This document shows positions 12,080-24,055 of a stretch of DNA of 64,000 nt, piece by piece (position 1 is the stretch's first letter; each line of letters begins with the position of its first letter). The stretch spans positions 25,833,126-25,897,125 of the forward strand of contig NC_063261.1 in NCBI RefSeq assembly GCF_019578655.1, read 5' to 3'. The DNA comes from Ricinus communis (taxonomy: Eukaryota > Streptophyta > Magnoliopsida > Malpighiales > Euphorbiaceae). Below the pieces are notes generated by a model that saw only the letters and a list, made by a program, of their open reading frames with translations, did no database searches and had not been told where the DNA came from. The position numbers and the translations under genes were made by a program.

Positions 12080-14062
12080 TCAGAAAATAGATTGAATTAT
12101 AAATAAACAACTTTTATTACCTTCTGCACGAATCCAATCCTTGAGACAATTTAAAGCTTGAACCGTCTTAGAATTAAGAGAACTTCTAGAAGCGGTAATG
12201 ATGTTATTTCCAATGCTAAAAGCGGATTCTGAAGCAACACTTGTAACCGGAATTGATAAAACATCGCGTGCCATTTTTGAGAGTTCGGGATATCTCATTG
12301 AACTTTTATTCCAAAACTCCAAAACATCCAAATCTTCAGTCAAATTATGAGTTGGTTCCTCAAAATAAAGATCTAATTGTGACTTACCATGTGTGGTAGT
12401 TGTTTCACCCAAAAACTCTTTGTAATCTTCAAATTGCTCATCCCCCATGTCACTGAGAAAATTGCCACCACTTGATGGTTCCTCATTTGAAGTTCCAACA
12501 CTAGAACTAGTTTTTTATCTATACTCGTCAAACAACTTATGAAGGGTAGTCACAACTTTCTCTACCATCTCATCCATTTTGTCTTTCCCATATATTTTTC
12601 CATAACAATACTTCAAGAAATTTATTTTGCATCTAGGATCTAAAAGTGCAACACAACTCAAAATTCCATTGTAATTAGCCCAATATTTGTCAAATTTAGG
12701 TTGCATAGCCTTAGCAGTATTGCATAGAAGGTGAGATGGCTCATTTGCAACTTCTAATAACTTTGAATGGATTTTCCACACTCCTCTAAAAAATAAATTT
12801 GAAGTAGGAGTGTTATGAGCCGAAAACATAATTGTCACTCCATAAAACACCTTCAAAAATTTATGAATCATAGAAATATGTTTCCATTCAATTTCTGAGA
12901 TTTCATAAGATCTAAGTACATGACTTCTACTCCCAAAATAATCAAACACATTCTTGTAGTAAAGAGCATTATCAAGCATTGTATAAGTCGAATTCCATCT
13001 CGTAGGACAATCAAACCTAAATCTTCTCCTAACATCTAAGTGAAAACTTTTCTTTGCAACATCAAAAAACTTTTTTCTACGTACCTGTGATTTATCAGTA
13101 TACTTCATAATTTCTCTGATCTTATTAATGATATCACTGATACTATCCAAACTTGATTGTACGATTAAGTTTAAAATATGAGCACAACAATGGATTTGAA
13201 AAAACTCTCCATTACATACGAGAAACTCTTTTGTTGCGAGACGACCATTAAGGATAGAAATCATAGTATCATTGTAAGAAGAATTATCAGCAGTGATTGA
13301 GAATATTTTATGCTTCAAATTCCATTGAGATAAAAAAAAGTCAATCTCATCAGCTATGCACAAGCCGTCATAAGGTGGAACTAATGCTCTAAATCTCAAA
13401 ATTCTCTTTTGTAGTTTCCACTTATCATTAATAAAATGAGTAGTAATGCAAATATACTCAAGTTTTATATGTTGACTCTTCCAATTATCAGTTGTCAAAC
13501 AAATTTTACCAGGAGCATTGAAAATCATTTCTCTAAGTTTATCCCTTTCTTTCACATACAAAGAAAGAATGTCTCTTTTTAGAGTATGCCTACTATATAC
13601 TCTAAATTGAGGACACGCCTTACACAACATGCGCCTAAAACCCTTTTCTTCTACAATAGTAAAAGGATGAGAACCTTCAACAACAAACATGCTAATGCAA
13701 TGGCGCAATCCATCATGATCAAACTTATAATTCTTTATAGAATTACTCCCGTCACTTAAAACTTTACTAGCTATAAGAAATTGTTTAATATCTGCATTTC
13801 CAAGTTTTGTGCATTTAGTTAAATGACGCCTTAAATGTGATGTTCCATTTTTTGCAGCAGCACCCAAAATAGACTTACAGTGCTTACATTTCGCTTTGGC
13901 TTCATCTCCATTTGTTTCTTTTGCGATTAGCTCAAAATGTTCCCAAACAACTGAAGTAGTCTTTGCTCGCTTTTTGGAAACTTCATATTCTGCAAAGCCA
14001 TCCTCAATGGGCTGTTTATATTTGTCATTTTGGGGTACTATGGAATTTTGTTCCTCAGCCAT
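12080..14062 (-). pseudogene. hAT transposase (BED finger, hATC domain) with one in-frame stop
   Basis: The product would catalyse cut-and-paste movement of the element in the nucleus. From the ATG at 14062, 515 codons run to a TAA at 12515-12517. The same frame then continues without shift for another 144 codons to 12080. Near residues 38-85 is a BED-type zinc finger (CKHC...HLRRHLTKC). The middle has the RNase H-like hAT catalytic region (CLTTDNWKS, ITADNSSYND and CPTRWNSTY motifs, as in RICESLEEPER-type transposases). The part after the stop holds the hATC dimerisation domain (EFWNKSSMRYPELSKMARD, then SVASESAFSIGN). The total of about 660 codons is normal for the family. The stop separates the dimerisation domain, so this copy is probably inactive unless read through; the remaining coding sequence looks well preserved. 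Confidence 0.9.
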
Positions 14063-14375
14063 GAACTAAATTTTAATCTGCATTATAAAAAAAATATTTG
14101 TCAAATGTAATATAGGAATAAGGTTGGATATTTACATTGGAAACACAAAGTAAAGAATAAATACTCTAATCCGTATGTGAATGGCACTTAGATGGGAAAA
14201 AACCATGTTAGAACCAGTTTATCATAACATGCATCAGAAATACAAATTAACATTTACAAATGTGCGAAGGTTCCACGTGTTCATCAACAATACTAATGTG
14301 AATACAAAATTTAAACAAAACAGTCACCATATTCAAAGAAGTCCAAAATCAAACAAACAATAACAAGATGGAAGA

Positions 14376-14715
14376 ATAGCCATCTGGGTGCATCACTCCT
14401 ACATCTCCTGTGTAAAACCACCCATCGTCTTTCAAACACTTTGATGTCCCATCTGGGTCTTTCAGATAACCCATCATCACACAACCACCTCTTAACACTA
14501 TCTCACCTAGTGATAATCCGTCCCTTTTAACACTCAGTCCCGTTTTTGGGTTAATCACATCTATCTCTGTGAACCCAGTAATTCTCACTCCTTGTCTTGC
14601 TTTTAATCTAGCTCTTTCACTTGCTGGTACCGTGTTCCATTTCGATTTCCAAGCTCACGACACAACGAGTCCTACCGTTTCTGTTAACCCGTACCCATGA
14701 CTCACCACAAAACGA
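14376..14715 (-). pseudogene. Captured fragment of an acyl-activating enzyme (AMP-binding) gene
   Basis: Read on the minus strand, the frame gives HGYGLTETVGLVVS, a TGA (14655-14657) and then AWKSKWN. It continues as PASERARLKARQGV, RITGFTEIDVINPKTG, GEIVLRGGCVMMGYLKDPDG and DDGWFYTGDVGVMHPDGY. This is the AMP-binding core of plant acyl-activating enzymes of the AAE1/benzoate-CoA ligase-like group, including the YGLTE and GWFYTGD motifs. The TGA stands where those enzymes usually have Cys. Similarity ends sharply after DGY at 14376, close to a likely exon border. The adenylation-domain start and C-terminal domain are absent, so no enzyme can be made. It sits upstream of, and in the same direction as, the transposase. 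Confidence 0.85.
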
Positions 14716-14719
14716 CTGA

Positions 14720-15180
14720 CTTGTAAGTCGAGAGATATTAAATAGTAATAGTAATGCCTCAAGAGAAAGCTAGAGTACCTTTCTGGTGCAGTAGAAAAAA
14801 TATCCTCAAGTTCTGCAGGTCGAACAAATCGTAGATTCCCCTCAAGAATTCGATAGTTTCACCTGTGAGCTCTACACTCTACAACAAATCACAACTAAAC
14901 ATAAGTAATTTGAACAAGCACCCTGTCCAAAGTCACAGAAGGACTGGTAATATAGCCAAATAAAAGCATACAGTGTTAGTAACGAGAGCAAGTAGAAGGT
15001 AATTGCTGAAGATGATAAAACATATGACTGAAGAAGCCGGTGAATAAGAAGCCAAAGCCGGTGAGAAGGATTTGGTTGGATGGAGATGGAGACGGAGAAG
15101 GAGCCACACTTGGGCTGTATAATTGAAAGGAGAAGGAGGCGGTAAACAACATTGCAAGGAGCCGAATTGTTATATTTAGA
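14720..15180. other. hAT internal DNA of unknown origin
   Basis: This stretch is less AT-rich than the flanks, with fragments that read like exon or leader sequence (for example ctgcaggtcgaacaaatcg near 14811). It may belong to the captured host fragment or to the transposase leader. I recognise no protein in it. Confidence 0.3.
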
Positions 15181-15238
15181 TTTAGGGTTTTTTTTCTTGA
15201 TATATTATTAATAACAATAAAATTATAAACAGAAATAA

Positions 15239-15310
15239 TAGGTAGTCAAGTGGTATATAACACTTAATTATAAGTGAAGGTCATGAGTTCGAGTCTCAGG
15301 TATGACATTT
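15239..15310 (+). repeat. tRNA-like segment with A-box and B-box (possible SINE head)
   Basis: GGTAGTCAAGTGG resembles a pol III A box. About 45 bases downstream, GAGTTCGAGTCTC resembles a B box (GGTTCGANTCC). The spacing is that of a tRNA gene, but the arms do not fold as a clean tRNA by eye. A tRNA-derived SINE head inserted in the hAT is the likeliest explanation; no SINE tail or target duplication was identified. Confidence 0.4.
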
Positions 15311-15332
15311 TTGTTTCTAACTAAATTATACA

Positions 15333-15440
15333 TCAGGCCGGGCCGGGCCGGAGTTGGGTTTTTATATAAATCCCAAGCCCGGCCCTAGGAGTACGGGCTT
15401 TTTATGGGTTCGGGCCGGGCCGGGCTTGTACACAAAAATC
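15333..15440. repeat. Right subterminal repeat array of the hAT element
   Basis: GGCCGGGCCGGGCCGG, CCCGGCCC and GGGCCGGGCCGGGC units mirror the left array and lie just inside the right terminal repeat. Confidence 0.75.
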
Positions 15441-15476
15441 GTTATCCAAGCCCAGCCCGAAGAGTGCGCAGGTCTA

Positions 15477-15484
15477 CCAAAGAG
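15477..15484. repeat. Right 8-bp target duplication of the hAT element
   Basis: CCAAAGAG follows the element end CAGGTCTA and equals 11363-11370. After it the LTR motif sequence continues (cgatgctcgactagggt). Confidence 0.95.
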
Positions 15485-15841
15485 CGATGCTCGACTAGGG
15501 TCATTTCCTCCGGCGAGTCATAATTTTTGTAAGCCCAGAGAGTGATGCTCGACCAGGGCACATCAATAAATATTATCCTGTTACGTGACTCTGATTTATA
15601 CTTGTGCTCATGCGGTCCTGATGCAAACTATTAGGTAGCATGTTCTATTGCCGTTTCATCTCGAGTTATAATACAATCTTAGCATCAATAATATAAAAAT
15701 AACATAAATTACAAACAATTATAGAATTACTCAGTTTAATATTAAATGCTAAAAATGAATAACATCGGTTTAAATAAAATTATGATTATATGCAATATTC
15801 ATAATATTATAATAATAGTGATAAAATAGTGGCAATTAAGA

Positions 15842-15905
15842 TAATAATACTAATAATAATAATAACGATGGTAATAATAAAAAATAGTAATAATAATAAT
15901 TAAAT
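15842..15905. repeat. Imperfect AAT trinucleotide repeat
   Basis: Blocks of (AAT)n interrupted by single substitutions lie inside the third LTR-family piece. Confidence 0.8.
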
Positions 15906-16419
15906 AACATTGGATTAAATAGTGACATGACACATACATTGTTGATTATACGACTTTAACTTACAATTTTAAATCTTCCAGGTATAAAAGAGATCAATTC
16001 TGTTGAATTTTCTTTAGCTGCTCCTATGCAATTTTTAACTTAAGAATCTTATCATTAGGTCATTAATAAAATACCTCAAATTAATCGACATGATTTAAAT
16101 ATACAAATCTTATAAAATTAAAATAATAATTTGGATGATTTCTGTCTACACTTCAAAATTTATTGAAAAGTAAATTATTAAGCTTTTATTTAACTGTATT
16201 AATCTAAAACAATAATAATAATTTAAATGTATTTTAGATATCTAAATCTAAATAAAATATTTAATATTATAATTTCTAAAAGTAAAAAAAAAAAAGTTTA
16301 GATCAGAAAGTGTTTATTATTTTTTTATCTTATTAAGATAACAAAAATCATTAGTATAAGATTCTTTTCAATAAACTATTATACTTTTACAATATATGAA
16401 AATTGATGTTTGTAATTTA

Positions 16420-17600
16420 GTACTTGCTAATTTAGTACTTGCAAGTCCACAAATCATTCTTATAGTAAGTGGTAAATTCATTTCGAGTTCGGTCTCTCAA
16501 GAAATTGTAAGGCCACTATTATATGAATTAATTATTATATAAAAACACTAAAAATAAATCTAAACACTTTAAACAAAAAAATTAAAAAAAATATAATATT
16601 CATCAAAGAAATAAAATAAACTATAAACTAATTATGCAACAATATGATTTATGAAAATTATACGTAGTAATCCCTTTGTTTTATCTTTAAGCATAAATCT
16701 AATTAATGAGATGGTTATGTTCCTTTTCCTTTAATTACTAAAGCTATTGATCCAACTTAAAGTATCTTATACTAATATAGATTGAATTAAATATGATGTT
16801 TCTAATACATTTAACCTAAACATTTTATAACAATTATTATTATTAAATTAATATGATGATAAACTAACAATAATAACTGAAACTAATAAAAATATGATGA
16901 TAAAGAAATCATTTATCAAATAAAAGATAATAAGGTTTATATACAAGTAAAATAGCTAAACTAAAAACTTAAGAAACCAATGATCATGGTAATTAAATAG
17001 TCAAACATAAAAATAAGACTAAAAATAAAAGACCTCTCTAAATCCATAATTCTTTAAGGTAGAAAAATATTTGATCCTCACTTTTCACTTATTGAAAACC
17101 TTCTTTAATCTGTTGAGAGTAACAAAAACTAAAGCTAAGTTTTAATGAAAATGAACTGTAGAGAGAATTACAAAGAGAAAAATGATAGACAGATGCAGAT
17201 GAGAGAGGTAATGAAGAAGATACTTCCTCCTTTTCTTTAGATCTAAATCTGTAGAAATATATATAGAAGAGTCCTTATTAAGATAAGTCTTTCTAAAGAT
17301 ACGCAATACCCAAAATAAATCTATTTAATTGATAAAACTATGTATATCATCATTATTTCCACTATTATTCGGCTAGGTCTCTACTCGTCTCGCTTTTGGG
17401 TCTTGACACAAACATGTCCAATTAAGCTCATTTTTGATATTTTTCTCCAAATTTTTACTCTTTGGACTAATATTACTTGAAAATAGACAATAAAATTTAA
17501 GTAAGGTATAAATACGTATTTCTACCATATTATATATAGAAAATATATCATTATAGCTCTAAAATATCCTAAATAACTATATATAATTTGGACTTATTAG
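16420..17600 (-). repeat. Dispersed repeat, inverted copy (LTR-like)
   Basis: The reverse complement follows the plus copy at 4690-5945 in the same order. Shared landmarks are the end block about 16440-16520, the region matching attattgttagt near 16860, ccatgatcattgg near 16980, the ctctacagttcat region near 17155 and the start region at 17440-17570. The two copies are diverged but collinear. No coding sequence is seen. With its partner it brackets the nested LTR and hAT cluster. Confidence 0.55.
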
Positions 17601-20600
17601 AAATTTTAATTTTTTTAATAATATATTAAATTTATTTATTGCTAGTTATAAGAATTATATTTAATAAAATTATATTTTATATTAATTTATTAAATATTTT
17701 TATGCTATAAATTTTAATAATAATAATTCACACACGTATTTAGAGCAGTGAATCCAATAAAAGTCGAACACTAAAAAAAGGGTACGGTCTGCACTAAAAC
17801 TTGTAAACACACAATCTCATACTATAAAATCCTTTCTTCTTCAATACATGAAATTGATAAAATCTTGTACATGATAGACATATTACTTTTATATTTTTAT
17901 AAAACTAAGATGGTGTAAATCTCTTCAAGTGGTATTTTAATGCAAATTTTAAAAATAATATTAAGGTACATAAAATTTGATGTACTATCTTTTTTCTATT
18001 TGCTTTTGGTTTTGATATTCTTACAAGATTATTGCATTTTTATAATAAAAATTATTTTAATTTATTGAAAATATAATAAAAATTGAAGTGGAAACATACA
18101 TGAGAAGAGCAATGTCGGCAGAATCCAAGAGTGGGAAAATTGGAGTGACAACGTGGGATTGAGCCACTTTGTACGGCATATACCTAACTTCATGTGTGCC
18201 CTTATGTTGTTTTCATACAATTATTAATAAAATGAAAAAAAATAATTAATATTTAAGTTTTTAGTTAAATAAATAATTGAAACTTACTAATAATTAAGGG
18301 GTTTAATTTAATTTACACATGTTTGCACGTGTGAATGTTTGAACAAAATTAGTGAATGCATTATGGTTGAATCCAATAGCTTGGTGGCAAAATTATTAGT
18401 TATATGATATGGACTAATGATTAGGTTAAATTAAGTAATTCAATATTTTCTTAAAAAAATATTTTAAAAAATTTCTGTCAAGAAAAGACATTAAAAGTAT
18501 TTATAGAAAGAAAATGTTAAAGTTGAGATTTAATATTTATAATTTATTTTGATCCATTTTAAAAATATAATTTCATTAGCTTACAAAGTTATTTAAATAA
18601 CAAAAATAGTTAAAATACTTCTCAACGAGTAATATCAATTTCCTCCAATAAGTAATAAGATTATATACAATTTATTACCAAGAAGGAGAAAAAAAAAAAA
18701 AAGAGAACGAAAATAGAGGTTGGACGTGCGACAAAAGAGAAAGGCTGTTGTATATCTTTTTTTTTTTCATATGTTTTGCTTATTTAGTGATTCTATTATT
18801 TTTTTCTTTTTTTTTTAGAAAAATTCTATTAAAATTTGATCGATTAAATTAAAGGAAAAGAATATTATTACTCTTTAGGATTTTTATAATTTACAAGTCC
18901 AATCTTATATTTTTAAAAATGAATTAATGATCCTTTAACGTTTGCTTTCTTCAACTATTATTACACTCCATCTATTGTTTTTAGTCAATTTGGCTAAAGC
19001 ACTTAATTCATAAAAAAAAACATTTCAATATAGTCTTTAAATTTATTATTAAGAATTAAATTCATCAAAAATTTAAATTTTATTAAATTAAATAAATTTA
19101 ATTTTAGAATAATCTCATTTAAATTTTTAATGAAAAATAATTAAATTAATATTTTTAACTCTAGTTAGTAAGCAAAACTCTCAAAATTTTAATTTGATGT
19201 TTTAAGAAAAAGAATTTTGCTATTCTTTTTCCCACTTTATTATTCAATTCATTTTATTTTTTATAATTATTTTCTCATATTTTCTTAATGAAAAAAATAC
19301 ACAATTAAATAAAGAGAAATATTTATTATTATAGAATAAAACTATATCATTCTATAATATGACAAACCAAACAATATCGTTAATCGTCAGCAGCAACGTC
19401 ACTCATTTTTCGTCGCCAGTAGCGTTGAGTTTGGATAGATTTAATTTTTCTATTGTAATTAAATTAGAGAATCTAAAACTATAAATTTTAATTATTTCTT
19501 CTAGAAATTAAAGTTATATCATTTTAAAAATAAATAAATTAATTAAATTAAAGTTTGAATAAAATTAATATTTTTTTAATAAGTTTAAAAACTAAATTGA
19601 AAATTTTAGTTATCAATTAAGTCCTTTAACTAAACTAACTAACATAAAAAGCAACAAAATAAAATAATAATTGACTGAAACAAACATTAAAAGCTTTTAA
19701 GAATAAGAATTTTCCCTAAATTAAAACTGTATTTTTGAATTGTTTTGTTATGCCTGCATGCGCTATTTATTCAAACTTATATTGCTATGGTAAGGGCCTA
19801 GCGTTTGCTTACAATGCATTATTTATAAGCATTTGTGTAGAATATATTTGAGACACATTTATATTTGAATATCTTTATATGTTTATTTTTATCCATTTAA
19901 TATGGACACATTTTAAATACTTTTAGAATATGGCATGATAATGTCGAAGTTCTAGTAATTAGAGAATATAAGATACACATATCAAAATTATTTATATATA
20001 AAGGATTTAATTGAATTAAACTCTATCTATATAAAATATATTAGTTTTGTTAATATACCATTTAAATCTAAATAACTTTATATTTTAATATTTGTAGAAA
20101 TAAGTGTGTCAGAGTTTCCATATCGTATTGAATCCAAATCCATACTCTTATAATTTACATGTACTTAATTGAAATTTATTGAAAAATTTATTTTATTTAT
20201 AAATGTATTTAAATGGATTTTATTTAGAGACGAATTTTTACATTTGATATATTAAATGTTAATTATAAAATTCACTTTTAAATGTCAAATATTGTATGTA
20301 TGATAAACCGTAATAAAAAACAATTTTTAGAAAGAAAATATAAGAAATAATTTTAAAAAATAAAACAAAATAGTGAGATTAAAATCTCATGCAATATATT
20401 AATTTATATAATTTAAAATCTTTACTCATCTTATTATAATTCGATTATTATAATTAATTCTATAAATTTAATATCCTAAATAAACTATTATTTTCTCTAA
20501 ATACATAAATTTTGTGTTTGGTGAAAATAAATTCTGTAGAACTTTATGTATTTTATTGTAATAAAAAACAATGTAAATATAATTACTAAATAAACTTTAA

Positions 20601-23600
20601 TTTAAATCAAACATATATACTTTATTTCAGAATTAACAGCTCCTAACAATGGGACACCCTCAAAAATCTTGATAAAGCAGTTGCATTAGGGAGATGAGCA
20701 TCAAATGAAAGTAACTTCTTAAGATTGAGAATTAACCATGCGAAAATTGAATTTGTAATTCAAATTATAAAATCAGGAAAAGAAAAAAAAGAAATGAAAA
20801 TAAACATCAAAATAAATTGCAAGAGACAACAGGAAGTTTTGTCTGAGTTTTAAAAATTGGTCCCTGTCAAAGGCCCACAAAGAAAGACAACCCCAAGACA
20901 ATAACTTATAATTTTGGACAATTTCTTCTTTGTGAGGCTCCATGTATTATTGTCAGGATATGTGGTGGTGTTAACACTAAGCAAGCATATATATAAGGTT
21001 GGATATTCAAAAACCCCACCAGCAATATGTTGAAAGGTTACTTAATAAATTAAAATGTCAATAAAAAAATAAATTTAATTTTACTTAGTTTGATGAATAT
21101 TAAAAGAAAAAAAAAAAATAGAATCAGTACCTGGGTACCTTGTTTCTTTGATTACATTTTCTAATCAATTTTGGTTATCATTATTTATCAAATAATTTTT
21201 GAATTATAGATAAAATTTCAGAAAAATATTTTTTTAAAAATTTATATTAAATAAAAGTAATCGAAATGAATATATAAATTGCTGCGACATTCGGACGATT
21301 TTTAATTTTTTCAGAAAATAAAAGAAAAATAATAATAAATGGTAGATAAAATGGACAAAAATTGGTGTGTCCTTATCAATGTTGGTCTTTCACTTCCAAC
21401 TATTTCTGTCTCTAAGTCTCTTCAATCCATGACCATTTGTAGCCTACATGTCTTGTTAAAAGGTCTTTTTCTAGATGCTCTGTTGTTGGAGGAGATTCTC
21501 CAGAATGTTTCTTTAAGGTAATGATAAAATTGTTTTATTTATTTACTTAATTTTTCCTTTTCTTTGTGAGAGATTAAATAATTTTGGTTTTGATTTTTCT
21601 AATTTAGGAATTTATATTATAGGCACAGAAAATTTCCCACTTGGATTGCACTATTGGAAGATAAAGTCGTACCATTTTTGTTATGCCAATTCCTTGAGGA
21701 ATTAAATTGAAACAATTGACATCATTTCTTGGAAAAACCAGTGGTGTCCACTTGCTTGCTTTATTTCTTTTGAAGATTGGTGCAATGTCCATATAATATC
21801 AATTAATCTTTGGACAAACATTTAACAGAAAGAAAGGTCAAGCAAATGCTACATTTCTAGTGGGGTTAATTTCATTAATTACAGTGACAACAACATTAGT
21901 ATTGATTTTGTTTCTATACATGTCATTAAGTAATAAATGGTTACTTAGTTTGGTAATTAAATGAGATTATTTTAAGGCTTTTACTAAACTCAACCAATGT
22001 GTCAAATAAAAATACCTCACAAACCCAATATAAAAACATAAAAGTGGATTCAACTGATATATTTTTGAAGGAATTATTTATGTTTGCACTAATGGTATGA
22101 TCAACTTTATTTCTATTTCTTTTGCATATTAGAAGTAAATTTTGGTTATATTCCAATTGCAATTTCAGTATATTATACAAGTAGTAATCAACTCTTTGAG
22201 ATCTATGGAGATTTTCTTAAACTTATGTTAAGTTTAAAGTGTTAGGTAATACTTAAAATGGTACGGTTAACTTAATTTAATTAAGATTTTGAATTTAAAT
22301 TTTAAATAAGTAGCTGTGTTAAAATTTTTAAAATAATATTTTATAACACGTAAGAATTATGTCTAGTATATTCTAAATTATTAAATAAAAAAATATTAAT
22401 ATTTAATTTTATGTAAACTTATTAAATATCATATTTATTCTTTTGAATATATTTCATAAATTAATTAACAGTGTACAAAAACAATTCCATATATACACAA
22501 ACAGATCTATTAAGTTGTGATGAGGTGCCGAATGATTTGGCTTTTACATGCAACTCATGTAATTATCATCATTAGCTTGTCCTTAATCGCAATGTCACCA
22601 TCCCCATCCATCACCAACTAAAAATTCTCCTAATCAAAATTAAGAATCATATTAACAATAATGATGACTGAGACCCAAAAACAAACTCAATTAGTTAACA
22701 AAATATTCTTATTATTTTATTATTATATTAAACCCTAATTTCAAAAGGACACATATGTAATTTGAATAGTTGTTTTCTGATCCTCTTATAACCCTAAGTA
22801 CAATTACTATGACCAAATCTTGTCCCCCGACCAAGAAATCAAAAACACACTTTAACAAATAAGATTAGAGAAGAGAGTTTTTGGTGTTGACCAATGATTA
22901 TGGTTAATTAAACTTAAACTTAATCTTAAGATTAATAATAAGTTAATCTTAAGAGACTTAACCATGGTTAATTCCGAAAAGTTAGGGCTTCGGTCTATCT
23001 ATATGAACTTAACTGTGGTTAGTCTTACCATTAGGGTTTGCCTTGATTTCAGAGCTGAATTACTCGTGATACTTTGACAAATATAAAGCCAAAATCTCGT
23101 TTTTGTGGATTATGTAAATTTTTTATTTCTTTAATTAAATTAACGATTTGGATGCTTCTGTTCTAATTTATATATTGAGGACTAATCCCACTTGCTGCTG
23201 GTGTCGCGTGTGTTTCACTTTTAGACGATTTATTTCTATTTTTAAGTGTGTGCATTAATTGCTGGTCTAGTTTTTCATAAGAAACAAATGAGCTTAAATC
23301 ACTTATTTTGTATGAATCCGTCACCTTATTCATTAATATTTGAATAATATTTATATATATGAATATTTTTAATTTATTTTCTAAACTCTTATCCAATAAT
23401 ATTTGTTAAATTCTAAATTGTATAGTTAATATAATTTCAAGACAAACTATATCCAGTAAACACCACTTTAAATGTTAATTTGATTAAAAATATATTTTTT
23501 AATTTATTAATTAAACTCAAATATAAGATAGAAGAGTAAAATTTATAAATTTGATAATTGAATTGAATGATTTATTTTTCAATTAAATTATAAATATCTT

Positions 23601-24055
23601 TAATATAACCCATTAGAATTGACCAGTGCTACTGTGTGTCAACTCCTAAAATAAATAGTTGATATTCATAATAGTAAAAAATTCTCAAGCATAAGAGGAA
23701 CCGCCTGAAATTTGATTACCATTACAATTCTCATGAATATAATGATTAAAAACTAAAAACAATTAAATGAAAAGTAGTGGCCACGCGCCGGGACAAGAAA
23801 ACAGTAAAAAAGGAAAAAGAGAAAAAGAGTAATTGCCAGACCAAAACACCATAATGGAGAGATTATAGGAGTGTGTTGAGATCTGAACAAGAATTAATAA
23901 TAAAAAGAAATTACAAAAGAAAAAAGAATATAAATAATAAAAATATAGATATATTAAAAATTTTCACCTGAGCTTTTGTCTGTGGTGACCCATTACAGAG
24001 TGAAATATTAAGGGGGAAAAAGGGGAAAAAGAAAAGAAAAAAACCTCTTTAAAGG
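17601..24055. other. AT-rich intergenic region upstream of the ARF gene
   Basis: This is 6.4 kb with no supportable gene. A 60-codon frame at 21339-21521 ends close to a gtaatg sequence and could be an exon remnant, but I do not recognise it. 20640-21010 and 22500-23050 are somewhat less AT-rich. From about 23760 the sequence probably acts as distal promoter of the ARF gene (inference). Confidence 0.4.

Larger units (their letters stand above)
11371..15476 (-). mobile_element. hAT transposon, 4.1 kb, complete ends
   Basis: The left end TAGACCTGTTCATGGGTCGG and the inverted right end TAGACCTGCGCACTCTTCGG form short imperfect terminal repeats. Both are flanked by CCAAAGAG. GC-rich subterminal arrays of GGGCTCGGG/CCCGAGCCC type lie at both ends. 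Inside are a minus-strand BED-finger transposase (12080-14062) broken by one stop codon, a fragment of a host acyl-activating-enzyme gene (14376-14715) and a tRNA-like segment (15239-15310). The element landed in an LTR relic. Exact duplications indicate a fairly recent insertion compared with the surrounding copies. Confidence 0.95.
11259..16040 (-). mobile_element. Third LTR-family piece, minus strand, split by the hAT insertion
   Basis: From atcgactctctta at 11259 the sequence repeats the block at 9941 (motif copies, then ggtcacttaattaccaatatag). It is cut at 11370 by the hAT and resumes at 15477 with the duplicated CCAAAGAG and further motif copies. It then runs to about 16040, where ttgaattttctttagctgctcctatg matches 10180-10215. 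Unlike the copy at 9630-10560 it keeps a segment at 15560-15950. The outer boundaries are approximate. It may be a separate LTR copy or a duplication of part of the old one. Confidence 0.6.

Noticed and set aside
15239..15310. Functional tRNA gene
   Set aside because: The A and B boxes are present, but a complete cloverleaf with acceptor stem could not be folded by eye.
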